From contig JAIBCJ010000005.1 in the NCBI GenBank assembly GCA_019694145.1, forward strand, positions 1-55,458: 55,458 bases of DNA, given 5' to 3'. A model generated the notes under the pieces. That model ran no database searches. It was given only the letters and a program-made list of their open reading frames with translations, and was not told where the DNA came from. The position numbers were made by a program, and so were the translations under genes. This document shows positions 15,533 through 23,207 of the stretch, piece by piece (the first letter of the stretch is position 1; every line of letters starts with the position of its first letter). The stretch is from Solirubrobacterales bacterium. GTDB taxonomy: Bacteria > Actinomycetota > Thermoleophilia > Solirubrobacterales > 70-9.

Positions 15533-15871
15533 GTGGAAGTTGCCGCCACCGCCGATTCTAAGTCGATTGCCAGCCGTCCGATGCCCCAGCATCTGCAGGC
15601 TCTCGAACGGGCCAATCGGGTTCGACTTGCTCGCGCAGCCCTGAAGCGATCAATCGCCAGCGGTGAAGTTTCCGTTACCAAAGTGATCACCGACTGTCCC
15701 TGGCAGACCGAGACGATGACCCTCTCGGAACTGCTCCGCGCCCAGTCCCGCTGGGGCCGGACCCGGACGAGAAAGCTCCTGGCCTCGGTCGGCCTGAGCG
15801 AGAACAAGCGCCTTGACACCCTGACCGAGCGCCAGCGCATGCTGCTCGTCAGCCAGCTCCGCCCCCACTGA
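15533..15871 (+). CDS. Actinobacterial integration host factor (mIHF-like DNA-binding protein)
   Basis: 112 residues. From residue 17 the sequence (MPQHLQALERANRVRLARAA, then LKRSIASGEVSVTKVI, LSELLRAQSRWGRTRTRKLLASVGLSENKRLDTLTERQRMLLV) matches the mycobacterial IHF layout: an N-terminal helix followed by a helix-two-turn-helix DNA-binding region. This protein is nucleoid-associated and is essential in mycobacteria and important in Streptomyces development. Start GTG 15533 is chosen for its strong AAGGGAGG; ATG 15581 would also leave the known domain intact. It has its own promoter and hairpin terminators, so it is probably monocistronic. The ~16-residue N-terminal extra is not seen in the minimal family. 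Confidence 0.85.
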   Translation: MEVAATADSKSIASRPMPQHLQALERANRVRLARAALKRSIASGEVSVTKVITDCPWQTETMTLSELLRAQSRWGRTRTRKLLASVGLSENKRLDTLTERQRMLLVSQLRPH

Positions 15872-15890
15872 GAGGCACCACCAGACTGAG

Positions 15891-15925
15891 CCCCTTCCCT
15901 CCATTCTTTTTTTCGGGGGAAGGGG
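15891..15925 (+). terminator. Terminator hairpin after the IHF gene
   Basis: CCCCTTCCC and GGGAAGGGG form a 9-bp stem with a 17-nt T-rich loop, 20 nt after the stop. Confidence 0.6.
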
Positions 15926-15940
15926 CGAGTTCTACTGGGA

Positions 15941-15960
15941 GGGCGGGTTGGACCCCGCCC
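15941..15960. terminator. Second hairpin between convergent genes
   Basis: GGGCGGG, six bases, CCCGCCC, 13 nt beyond the end of the minus-strand gene at 15974. Likely terminates the long mla-like operon. Confidence 0.55.
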
Positions 15961-15973
15961 GACTGCAGTTGAG

Positions 15974-16522
15974 TCACCGGAGCTTGTAGCTGAGGCCTCC
16001 GGAGGCCTTTTCGAACTTCTTCCTGAGCAGCCAGAAGGTGGCTCCGAACAGTGCCGCGCCGAGCAGGAGCGACTGCCAGAGGATCCAGTGGGCCGCGTAG
16101 AAGGTCGCCCCGACCGCGACCACGAAGACGAAACCCGCCAGCAGCGTCGTATGTGACCGGAACCCCGTGAAGTGCTCGCGGATCGCCAGTTCGAGCCCGC
16201 CCAGCATGCCGAGGCCGACTCCGATCGCAAGCTGAACCGGGTTGGCGTTGATCAGGCCGATCACTGCGAGCACGAGCCCGACGAAGACCGAGACCGCGCC
16301 GATCGGAAAGCTGCCCCAGGGTGCGGGCGGCCGCTCGTCCGCGGTTTCCTCCAGCCGGTCGGCCCACTTGCCGAACCTCGTGCGCGACTCGCGGCGCTCG
16401 GCAGGCCCGGACTGCCGCGTCGTGCTTTCCACGGACCCGGCGTCGGCCCGGGCCGCCTCAGCCGGTGGGACCGGATTCCGGGTCCGACGCGCTTTCCTGC
16501 TGCGTTGCCTTCGACTCGCCAT
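15974..16522 (-). CDS. Multi-pass membrane protein, unknown function (last gene of mla-like operon)
   Basis: 182 residues. A ~65-residue basic, Pro/Ala-rich cytoplasmic N-terminus (MASRRQRSRKARRTRNPVPP) precedes four hydrophobic segments (about residues 70-90, 94-110, 122-140, 145-163) and a short basic tail. I do not recognise a family. With ATG 16522 the gene overlaps the preceding thioredoxin-fold gene by 65 bp; GTG 16432 would leave a 25-bp gap and remove the basic tail, and neither has a clear Shine-Dalgarno. Its place at the end of the MlaE-MlaF-MMPL operon suggests a role in the cell envelope, which is inference. Confidence 0.65.
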   Translation of the reverse strand: MASRRQRSRKARRTRNPVPPAEAARADAGSVESTTRQSGPAERRESRTRFGKWADRLEETADERPPAPWGSFPIGAVSVFVGLVLAVIGLINANPVQLAIGVGLGMLGGLELAIREHFTGFRSHTTLLAGFVFVVAVGATFYAAHWILWQSLLLGAALFGATFWLLRKKFEKASGGLSYKLR

Positions 16523-17123
16523 CGATCAGGGAGCGTACCTGCGCCCCCAGCTGTCCGGCGTCGTTCTCGCCGATCTCGGCGTCTTCGAGCACCCCGCCCT
16601 TGCGGAAGAAGAGAAAGGTCGGGCAGCCGCCGACCCGGTAGATGTTGGAAACCGCGCCATCCCGGTCGTACCCGACCGGAACCTTCCAGCCGTGCTCGCC
16701 GATCAGTTCCCGGACCCGGTCACGGTCGTCGCGGACGTTGATCGAAACAAAGCCCGCCTGCCGGCGGTACTTCGCGGCGACCTCGTCGAATACGTCCTGC
16801 TGGTCAATGCAGCTCGAAGCGCCCTTGGTGAACCAGAAGCTCATGACCAGCGGCCGCTCGAAGTAGTCGCAGATCCTCAGCACGTCGGCACCTTCAACCG
16901 AGCAGGCCTCGTCCGGGTCGATGTTGGCGTCCCCGTCGAGTCCGGACATCGCCAGCGGCACGGCGAAGGGAGCCGCCCGGTCACCGATCCCCACCTCCCC
17001 GATCCCGACCGTGCCCGAGTCGGTGGTTTTCAACATGTTGAAGAGCGCGACCAGGACGACCACCAGGAAGATGACCCCGACCAGGGTCATGTAGCTGAAG
17101 GGCTTCTTCCCGGCTTCCTTCAA
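16458..17123 (-). CDS. Membrane-anchored thioredoxin-fold protein lacking the CxxC motif
   Basis: 221 residues. One N-terminal membrane helix (about residues 11-30) places the domain outside. The fold looks like TlpA/ResA: PLVMSFWFTKGASSC where FW-x-x-WCxxC is expected, and RVGGCPTFLFF as the cis-proline segment. Only the second active-site Cys (Cys105) remains, the first being replaced, but another Cys (Cys167) sits directly before the cis-proline. Cys74 and Cys85 may pair. A standard dithiol oxidoreductase role is therefore unlikely; a single-Cys or peroxiredoxin-like activity is possible. ATG 17123 overlaps the MMPL stop as ATGA. Confidence 0.75.
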   Translation of the reverse strand: MKEAGKKPFSYMTLVGVIFLVVVLVALFNMLKTTDSGTVGIGEVGIGDRAAPFAVPLAMSGLDGDANIDPDEACSVEGADVLRICDYFERPLVMSFWFTKGASSCIDQQDVFDEVAAKYRRQAGFVSINVRDDRDRVRELIGEHGWKVPVGYDRDGAVSNIYRVGGCPTFLFFRKGGVLEDAEIGENDAGQLGAQVRSLIDGESKATQQESASDPESGPTG

Positions 17124-19576
17124 CGGCGCTCCAGCCAGACCAGCATCGCCGGCAGGACCAGCGCCACTCCGGCCAGCGCAACGCCGAGATCGATCACCGC
17201 GATCAGGCCGAAGTCCCGAAGCATCGCCACGTCGCTGGATCCGAGCGCCGCGAATCCGGCGATCGCCGTGAGGCCGGAGGTCGCGACGGCCAGCCCGGTC
17301 CGGCCATAGGTCTGGCGGAGCGCAACCGCCAGGGTCGCGCCGGCCTCACGCTCCTGGAAGTAGCGGCCGGAGATGATCACCCCGAACTCGGTGGCGATCG
17401 CGGTGACCAGCACCGCCAGCACGGTGGAGAGCGGGTTGAGCGAAAGGTCGAGGGCGGCGACGATCAGGGCGGACCATCCCCCGGCGACGATGATCGGAAC
17501 CAGCGGCACCAGGACCCGCCTCGGCGAGCGGTAGACCAGGAGCAGCACCAGCGCGATGGCCAGGATCCCGGCGGCAACCAGCAGATAGCGGGAGTCGGCC
17601 AGGTCGTTGGCTGACGAGGCCACCACGACCGGGAGTCCGGTCACTTCGGCGCTCACGCCGGGCGGCGGGCCCTCGCCCCCGCGACTGTCGGAGATCGCGC
17701 TCTGCATGCGGTCGATCACTTCCTGCTGCCCGTCAACCGAACCGGCCCGGAGCGCGAAGGCGATCTTCGCCACGGTCGGATCCCCTTTGCCGGTCAGGCC
17801 GCCGGCAATCATCGCCTTGCGGTCGCTGGCCGGGAGCGCTTTGAGGACCCCCCGGATGTCGGCCGAAGTCAGCCCGCGCGCGGTCGGGTCGACGAAGTCC
17901 GGAATCGCCGGCCCGGGACAGAGTTCGGCCCCTTCGCAGGAAGGGTCGTTCGTGTCGTAACCGGACTGGTTGAGGATTGTGTTCCTGACCTCATCGGTCC
18001 AGACGACCACCGCCGGATCGGTCACGTCGGGCGCCCGGACGATCAGGTCGATCTCACCGGAGGCTCCGGTTGTCTTTTCCACGTCGAGCAGATCCCGGAC
18101 GACCGGGGCGCGGGAAGGCAGAAGCTGGCCGACCTCGGTCCGGACCTCGGCCTGGGTGCTGACCGCCCAGCCGATAGCGCCGAGCAGCACGGCCAGGGCG
18201 AGCACCCTGCCCGGTGCCATGATCGCGGTTGCCAGAACCGACTTGACGAGGTTCCGCACCCGGCCGATGAGCCGGCCCCGGCCCGGTTCGGGGCGGCGCC
18301 GGCCGCGCAGCCCCAGCAGGGCAAATCCGGCGAGGAAGGTGAAGGCGAAACAGATCAGCACCCCGCCGCCGAGAAGCAGGCCGAACTGGCTGACCAGCGG
18401 CAGGGAGGAGAAGATCAGCGTCCCGAAGCCGGCCGCCGTCGCAACGCAGGCGGTGGCGATCATCGGCACCCCGAGGCCGGCCGCTTCGCGGGCGGCCTGC
18501 TCCGGTGGCAGCGGCGGTGTCTCGTCGAAGCGGGCCTGGAGCTGCACCGCGTAATCGACCGTCAACCCGATCAGGATCGGGGCCGCGCCCAGCGAGGCGA
18601 GGGAGAACTCGCCGCCGAGGAGCCTGAGCAGACCGGCCGCGACGGCCATTCCACCGAGGGCGAGCGCGAGCGGCAGAAGGCGCCAGATCGAGCCGAAGGT
18701 GAACCAGAGCGCCAGGCTCATCAGGAGCACCGCCACGGCGGCCAGGATCAGCACCCTGACCGGCAGCTCGTCGTTGAGGCCGTTGAAGACCACCGGCGAG
18801 CCGGAGACCACGAGCTGCGAGCGGCGAAGCACGATCGAAGGGTCGCTTGCCGCTTCCTTGATCAGACCGATCGCCCGGGTCCGCTCCGCCCCGGTCAGGT
18901 CGCTTCGCAGCCGGATCACGATCTGGGCCGCGTCGGGTGAAGGGAAGATGTAGTTCAGCTTCGGCTTCGGCCCGGCCCGGACCCCGCCCTCGCTGAAGAC
19001 GACCCTGCGAACGAAGGTCGGGTCTTCGAGGGTGGGTGCTTCAACCAGCCCGTACTTCGAGATGACCTGGGCCGCCAGGGCGATCAGGCGGCTGCGCTCG
19101 GCCTGCCCGGCCGGGGTGTCCGGCAGGCTGGACAGCCGCTCGATCTGCCGGTTGTAGACCTCGGTGATGCCGGCCACCGCGCGGCCGAGGAAGGTGGCAG
19201 GACCGGCCAGGGTGTGGACCGGGTGGAGGTCCGAGATTTCCTTGCAGGTGCGGAAGAGCTGACCTCTGCCCCGCTTGATCCTTCCGGCCAGACAGGTCTC
19301 GAGGGTGGCCAGGCGATTCAGGTTGTAGGTGTCCAGCGTCTCGATCAGGGGCCCCTTGGCCATGATCACGACCGGATCCGTGCCGAAGTAGCGGTCGGCC
19401 TGCTCGGTCTGGCGGTAGGCGCTCGACCCCTTGTCGAAGAAGGCGTCGGTGACGTTCTGGCTGCCCATTCCGCCGGCCGCCCAGATCGAAATGGCGCCCA
19501 GCAGTACGGCAAGGATCAGCACCGGCCAGGGCCGACGGGCGGTGGCCGCGGCGACACCGCCGAAAAACCTCGACAT
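17120..19576 (-). CDS. MMPL/RND-family transporter
   Basis: 818 residues, the usual MMPL length. Two similar halves, each with one N-terminal helix, a large extracytoplasmic domain and a bundle of five helices. The SLASLGAAPILIGLTVDYAVQLQARFDE and NPLSTVLAVLVTAIATEFGVIISGRYFQERE segments are the paired MMPL/SSD motifs. Relatives (MmpL3, HpnN) use the proton gradient to move lipids or hopanoids across the membrane. The ATG (19576) follows the MlaF stop with one base between, and the stop overlaps the thioredoxin-fold gene. In this operon it occupies the place where MCE-domain genes would normally lie. Confidence 0.88.
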   Translation of the reverse strand: MSRFFGGVAAATARRPWPVLILAVLLGAISIWAAGGMGSQNVTDAFFDKGSSAYRQTEQADRYFGTDPVVIMAKGPLIETLDTYNLNRLATLETCLAGRIKRGRGQLFRTCKEISDLHPVHTLAGPATFLGRAVAGITEVYNRQIERLSSLPDTPAGQAERSRLIALAAQVISKYGLVEAPTLEDPTFVRRVVFSEGGVRAGPKPKLNYIFPSPDAAQIVIRLRSDLTGAERTRAIGLIKEAASDPSIVLRRSQLVVSGSPVVFNGLNDELPVRVLILAAVAVLLMSLALWFTFGSIWRLLPLALALGGMAVAAGLLRLLGGEFSLASLGAAPILIGLTVDYAVQLQARFDETPPLPPEQAAREAAGLGVPMIATACVATAAGFGTLIFSSLPLVSQFGLLLGGGVLICFAFTFLAGFALLGLRGRRRPEPGRGRLIGRVRNLVKSVLATAIMAPGRVLALAVLLGAIGWAVSTQAEVRTEVGQLLPSRAPVVRDLLDVEKTTGASGEIDLIVRAPDVTDPAVVVWTDEVRNTILNQSGYDTNDPSCEGAELCPGPAIPDFVDPTARGLTSADIRGVLKALPASDRKAMIAGGLTGKGDPTVAKIAFALRAGSVDGQQEVIDRMQSAISDSRGGEGPPPGVSAEVTGLPVVVASSANDLADSRYLLVAAGILAIALVLLLVYRSPRRVLVPLVPIIVAGGWSALIVAALDLSLNPLSTVLAVLVTAIATEFGVIISGRYFQEREAGATLAVALRQTYGRTGLAVATSGLTAIAGFAALGSSDVAMLRDFGLIAVIDLGVALAGVALVLPAMLVWLERR

Positions 19577-19577
19577 C

Positions 19578-20702
19578 TCAGTCCATCGCGAGCGGGCCGA
19601 CCACGTCGGCCTGCAGGAACTGGTGGACGAACTCGTTGTCCGATTCGAAGAGTTCGTCCTTCGGTCCGCTTTCGACGATCCGGCCCTTCCAGAGCACCGC
19701 GATGAAGTCGGCGATCCGGCGCGCGGTGCCGAGGTCGTGGCTGATCACCATGTAGCAGCCGCCTGATTCGGCATGGACTTCCTTGATCAGCTCGCAAAGC
19801 AGCGCCGTCCGCACCGGGTCAAGACCCGAGTCGGGCTCGTCGAACATGACGATCTCCGGGTCGAGCACGAGGGCTCGCGCAAATCCGGCGCGCTTGCGCA
19901 TGCCGCCGGAAAGCTCGTTCGGCATCTTGAAGTGAGCTTCACCGAGACCGACCTCGCGCAGCCGGCGGGTAACGATCGATTCGATTTCTTCCTCACCCTT
20001 GTCGGTGTGCTGCCGGAGCGGGAAGGCGACGTTGTCGTAGATGTTCATCGAGCCGAAGAGCGCCCCGTCCTGGAAGAGCAGGCCGAACTTCTTGCGCATC
20101 TCGAAGAGGTCGTCGTCACTGAGGTCGGGAACCGAGTCACCCTTGACGATCACGTCTCCGTGGTCGGGGTAGAGCAGCCCGACGATGTGCTTGATCAGCA
20201 CGCTCTTGCCGGTGCCCGAGGGGCCCAGCACCATCGAGATCTGATCGTCCGGCAGGCCCAGGTTGAGGCCGTTGAGGATCCGGGTCCGGCCAAACTGCTT
20301 GACCACGTCGACGATCTCGATCGCATTGTCGGTGGTCTTTTGCTTCGGTCCCGTGTGCCACTTGTAAGGGTCGTTGTCACCGGGCCCGACACCGGGAATC
20401 ACGAAGTCGCGACCGAGCACGGCACCGTCGCTGGCGACGAAACCCTTGCCGTTGGAGGGCTCGGGCTCGTTGGTCACCGCGGCATCGATCGGACCGGTGG
20501 TCTCCTCGTTGGCTTCCCCGGCGAGCAGTTCGGCTTCACCCTCCCCCACTGCGTCATCGGCAGCGGCGGCCTCGTCGGCGGATTCCATCTCGGCGGCCAC
20601 TTCGCCATCACCGGTGCTTTCGACCGCGGCTTCGACCTCGGGAGAGTTGATCGGAGTTTCCTCCGAACCCTGCGCGTCAGGTGTTTCTTCTGTTTCGCTC
20701 AA
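19578..20702 (-). CDS. MlaF-type ABC ATPase with a long acidic N-terminal extension
   Basis: 374 residues. The ATPase domain starts near residue 125 (NAIEIVDVVKQFGRTRILNGL). Walker A GPSGTGKS, Q-loop LLFQDGALFGSMNIYDNVAFPL, signature LSGGMRKRAGFARAL and Walker B IVMFDEPDSGLDP match MlaF/Mkl, the ATPase of Mla and Mce lipid transporters. The first ~110 residues are unusual: a Glu/Ala-rich low-complexity stretch followed by a Gly/Asp linker. Start TTG 20702 is chosen because GGAGG lies 8 nt upstream across the stop of the preceding permease; a longer frame beginning at 20738 would overlap that permease. Coupled tightly to MlaE upstream and MMPL downstream. Confidence 0.88.
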   Translation of the reverse strand: MSETEETPDAQGSEETPINSPEVEAAVESTGDGEVAAEMESADEAAAADDAVGEGEAELLAGEANEETTGPIDAAVTNEPEPSNGKGFVASDGAVLGRDFVIPGVGPGDNDPYKWHTGPKQKTTDNAIEIVDVVKQFGRTRILNGLNLGLPDDQISMVLGPSGTGKSVLIKHIVGLLYPDHGDVIVKGDSVPDLSDDDLFEMRKKFGLLFQDGALFGSMNIYDNVAFPLRQHTDKGEEEIESIVTRRLREVGLGEAHFKMPNELSGGMRKRAGFARALVLDPEIVMFDEPDSGLDPVRTALLCELIKEVHAESGGCYMVISHDLGTARRIADFIAVLWKGRIVESGPKDELFESDNEFVHQFLQADVVGPLAMD

Positions 20703-20706
20703 CCTC

Positions 20707-21507
20707 TCAGCCTCCAATCGGTGCTCTCGGGTTCGCACCCCAGAAGACCAGCGTTCCCAACATACCGATGATGTGTACCAGCACGATGTTCAGAACCATT
20801 GATTTCGCGGTGGCGGTACCCACCCCGACCGGGCCGCCCGATGCCGTGTACCCGTAATAGCAGCCGACCAGAACGATGGCCGTGGACATCGTCATTGCCT
20901 TGATCAGGCTGAATAAGACGTCGGGCGGGTTCTGGAACATCCAGAAGATCAGCTGGTAGCCACCGGACGAAACGTCGCCGATCTGTTCGACCACCGCGAT
21001 GTAGGAGGCGAGGAAGCCGACGCCGATCGCGGCGATGTACATGAAAGGGAGGGTGATCCATGCGCCGAGCAGGCGGGTGGCGGCGAGGAAGGTGACCGGC
21101 GGTACGCCCATGACTTCGAGGGCGTCGATCTCATCCGAGATCCGCATCGCGCCGAGCTCGGCCACGATGCCGGTGCCGACCTTGGCCGACATCATGTAGC
21201 CGAAGGCGTAGGGGATGACCTCACGCAGGTCGCACCAGGCGGCGAAGACGCCGGCGTAGGCGGGTGCGCCGACCGAGCGGTTGAAGTAGGCGCCCTCGAT
21301 TCCGCATTGCAGGCCGAGCACGAAGACCAGGCCCCAGATGACCGTGGTCGATCCGAGGATCAGGATGCCGGCCTGGTTGAGGACCTCGCCGAAATACTTG
21401 AAGACCCGGCCGGAGAAGACCAGCCCCATGACCGCGCCGCAGAAACGGACGATCTCGCCCATTGATTCGAGCCACTCGCGGGGGACCTGTAGCCAGCTCG
21501 TAGCCAT
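20707..21507 (-). CDS. MlaE/YrbE-type permease, second copy
   Basis: 266 residues, five to six membrane segments. The core AELGAMRISDEIDALEVMGVPPVTFLAATRLLGAWITLPFMYI is the conserved MlaE EQ-loop region that contacts MlaF, and SGGPVGVGTATAKSMVLNIVLV is the C-terminal signature. ATG 21507 overlaps the first permease's TAA as TAATG. Two different MlaE proteins, as here, are typical of actinobacterial mce loci (YrbEA/YrbEB) and would form a heterodimeric lipid permease. Confidence 0.92.
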   Translation of the reverse strand: MATSWLQVPREWLESMGEIVRFCGAVMGLVFSGRVFKYFGEVLNQAGILILGSTTVIWGLVFVLGLQCGIEGAYFNRSVGAPAYAGVFAAWCDLREVIPYAFGYMMSAKVGTGIVAELGAMRISDEIDALEVMGVPPVTFLAATRLLGAWITLPFMYIAAIGVGFLASYIAVVEQIGDVSSGGYQLIFWMFQNPPDVLFSLIKAMTMSTAIVLVGCYYGYTASGGPVGVGTATAKSMVLNIVLVHIIGMLGTLVFWGANPRAPIGG

Positions 21508-22313
21508 TACTTGATCGTCTGGATGTCGGGGTTGGTCGCCAGCATGGTCTGGGTGAACAGGTAGTTGAAGATGAATACCCCCAGCAGGGCGGTGACAACC
21601 GCCTCGTTGACGGCCCGGCCGACGCCGGCCGCACCGCCGGTCGCGGTCATTCCCTTGTAGCAGCAGACGATCGCGATGATTGCGCCGAACAGGGTGCACT
21701 TGATGATCGAGGCGGCGAGCTCTGTGGTCGAGGCGTTCGAGAAGAGGGAAGCGAAGAAGCCGCCCAGCGGCTGCGAGTAGAGCAGCTCGGCGCCGATGCC
21801 GCCGGCGATGCCGAAGAGCAGGGCGTAGATGTCAAGCATGCCGGTGATCAGCATCAGGGCGAGGAAGCGGGGCACGACGAGGTTCTTGATCGGATCGACG
21901 CCGAGCACCTGGAGGGCGTCGAGTTCCTCGCGGATCTTGCGGGCACCGAGGTCGGCGGTGATCGCGGTGCCGGCCACACCGGCGACCACGACGGCGGTCA
22001 CGAACGGTGCGAACTCGCGAATCGAGGCCAGAACGAAGAAACCGCCGAGGCGGTCGAGAGCTCCGAAGAGCGAAAGGAAGTTGGCTGCTTGGAGCCCCGG
22101 GGCGCCGAAGCCAAAGGCGACACAGGAGATCAGCATCGGGAACCAGCAAAGCTGAAGGGCGAAGAGGAACTGGCCGATGAACTCGTTGCCGTAGGGGTAC
22201 GGAGGCTTGATCGCGGACAGGACCGTGCGTCCGGTCAGGATCATCATTTCACCGGTTTCGGTGAAGAATTCCTTCGCGGGCTCGATCGCCTTGTTTGCGG
22301 TTGCTTTGACCAT
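21507..22313 (-). CDS. MlaE/YrbE-type permease, first copy
   Basis: 268 residues. ADLGARKIREELDALQVLGVDPIKNLVVPRFLALML is the MlaE ATPase-contact region and TGGAAGVGRAVNEAVVTALLGVFIFNYLFT the conserved end. It heads the operon MlaE, MlaE, MlaF, MMPL, thioredoxin-fold, membrane protein. Start ATG 22313 directly follows GGGAGAG; the spacing is short but no better in-frame start codon exists. Its promoter region is shared with the divergent lipoprotein at 22450, with a TAGACT -10-like hexamer on the minus strand near 22370 and a CACACGC/GCGTGTG inverted repeat between. Confidence 0.9.
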   Translation of the reverse strand: MVKATANKAIEPAKEFFTETGEMMILTGRTVLSAIKPPYPYGNEFIGQFLFALQLCWFPMLISCVAFGFGAPGLQAANFLSLFGALDRLGGFFVLASIREFAPFVTAVVVAGVAGTAITADLGARKIREELDALQVLGVDPIKNLVVPRFLALMLITGMLDIYALLFGIAGGIGAELLYSQPLGGFFASLFSNASTTELAASIIKCTLFGAIIAIVCCYKGMTATGGAAGVGRAVNEAVVTALLGVFIFNYLFTQTMLATNPDIQTIK

Positions 22314-22382
22314 CTCTCCCGGGCCAGGCCCCGCTGGACAACACGTGACCCGCCGTGGCGCGCAGTCTATGCGATACCCCCG

Positions 22383-22406
22383 GCGTGTGTGACCGTCGCC
22401 ACACGC
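22383..22406. promoter_or_regulatory. Inverted repeat in the mla-like divergent promoter region
   Basis: GCGTGTG, ten bases, CACACGC. It lies between the -10-like boxes of the divergent MlaE operon and lipoprotein gene, so it could be a shared operator. Confidence 0.4.
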
Positions 22407-22449
22407 GTGGTATGTTGCGCCCCTCTTGAGGGGAGCACTCCGCAGATCC

Positions 22450-23145
22450 ATGCCCAGATCCATCGTCACCCTCGGATTGGTCCTTGGTGCGCTTGTCGGC
22501 GCCCTGCTCGTTTCCGGCTGCGGCGGTGGCGACGATGACGGCCAGTTTGCCGGCCAGCCGACCGGCGACTTCCCGGTCAAGGTTCTGGACGCGACCTTCA
22601 AGCCCCTGCAGACGGTCGCCGATACCTACGACCTGAAGATCGCGGTCGAGAACACCGGCGAGAAGACGATCCCCGGCCTCAACACCGTGATCAACCTGCC
22701 CGGCGAGGGTTCGACCCTGGCCTTTGCCTACGGCGACAAGCAGCAGGGTCTCGCGATGAACCAGCGTCCGGTCTGGGTGCTCGAGGAAGGCTGGCCGAAG
22801 CTGGCCGGGACCACCGGCCGGGGCGGAGCCACCACCGCCGACCGGCGAACCTTCGAATTCGGAGAGCTGAAGCCCGATCAGACCGCCACCATGATCTGGC
22901 GGGTAGTCGCGGTGCGGCCCGGCAATTACCGGCTCGAGTACCAGATCTCGGCCGGCCTCGGCCCGGACACGCGGGCGGTCGACAACAGCGGCCATCCGCC
23001 GACCGGGATCCTGCCGGTCAGGATCAGCGATTTCGCCCGTCTCACCGAGATCAACGAGAAGGGCCAGGTCGTTCCGGTCAGCCGCGCCGAGCAGGCCAGG
23101 GTCGAAGCCCAGCAGCAGTCGGCCGACACCGAACTCGCTCCCTGA
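22450..23145 (+). CDS. Lipoprotein, unknown function, divergent from the mla-like operon
   Basis: 231 residues. Lipobox LLVSGCGGG followed by an Asp-rich linker. The mature part looks like an immunoglobulin-type beta domain (FPVKVLDATFKPLQTVADTYDLKIAVENTGEKTIPGLNTVINLPGEG, then FEFGELKPDQTATMIWRVVAVRPGNYRLEYQISAGLG), similar in style to CARDB or NEW3 domains. ATG 22450 is a conservative start; TTG 22426 is possible, as a TATGTT -10 (22411-22416) ends 9 nt before it. It shares a promoter region with the MlaE-MlaF-MMPL operon, which lacks its expected extracellular MCE subunit, so a partner role is tempting but unproven. Confidence 0.75.
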   Translation: MPRSIVTLGLVLGALVGALLVSGCGGGDDDGQFAGQPTGDFPVKVLDATFKPLQTVADTYDLKIAVENTGEKTIPGLNTVINLPGEGSTLAFAYGDKQQGLAMNQRPVWVLEEGWPKLAGTTGRGGATTADRRTFEFGELKPDQTATMIWRVVAVRPGNYRLEYQISAGLGPDTRAVDNSGHPPTGILPVRISDFARLTEINEKGQVVPVSRAEQARVEAQQQSADTELAP

Positions 23146-23207
23146 TTCGAGAAAGTCGTCCCCCGGCCGTTCGCAACTTGGCTTGCCCGGTCGGTTTTCG
23201 GGTACGG

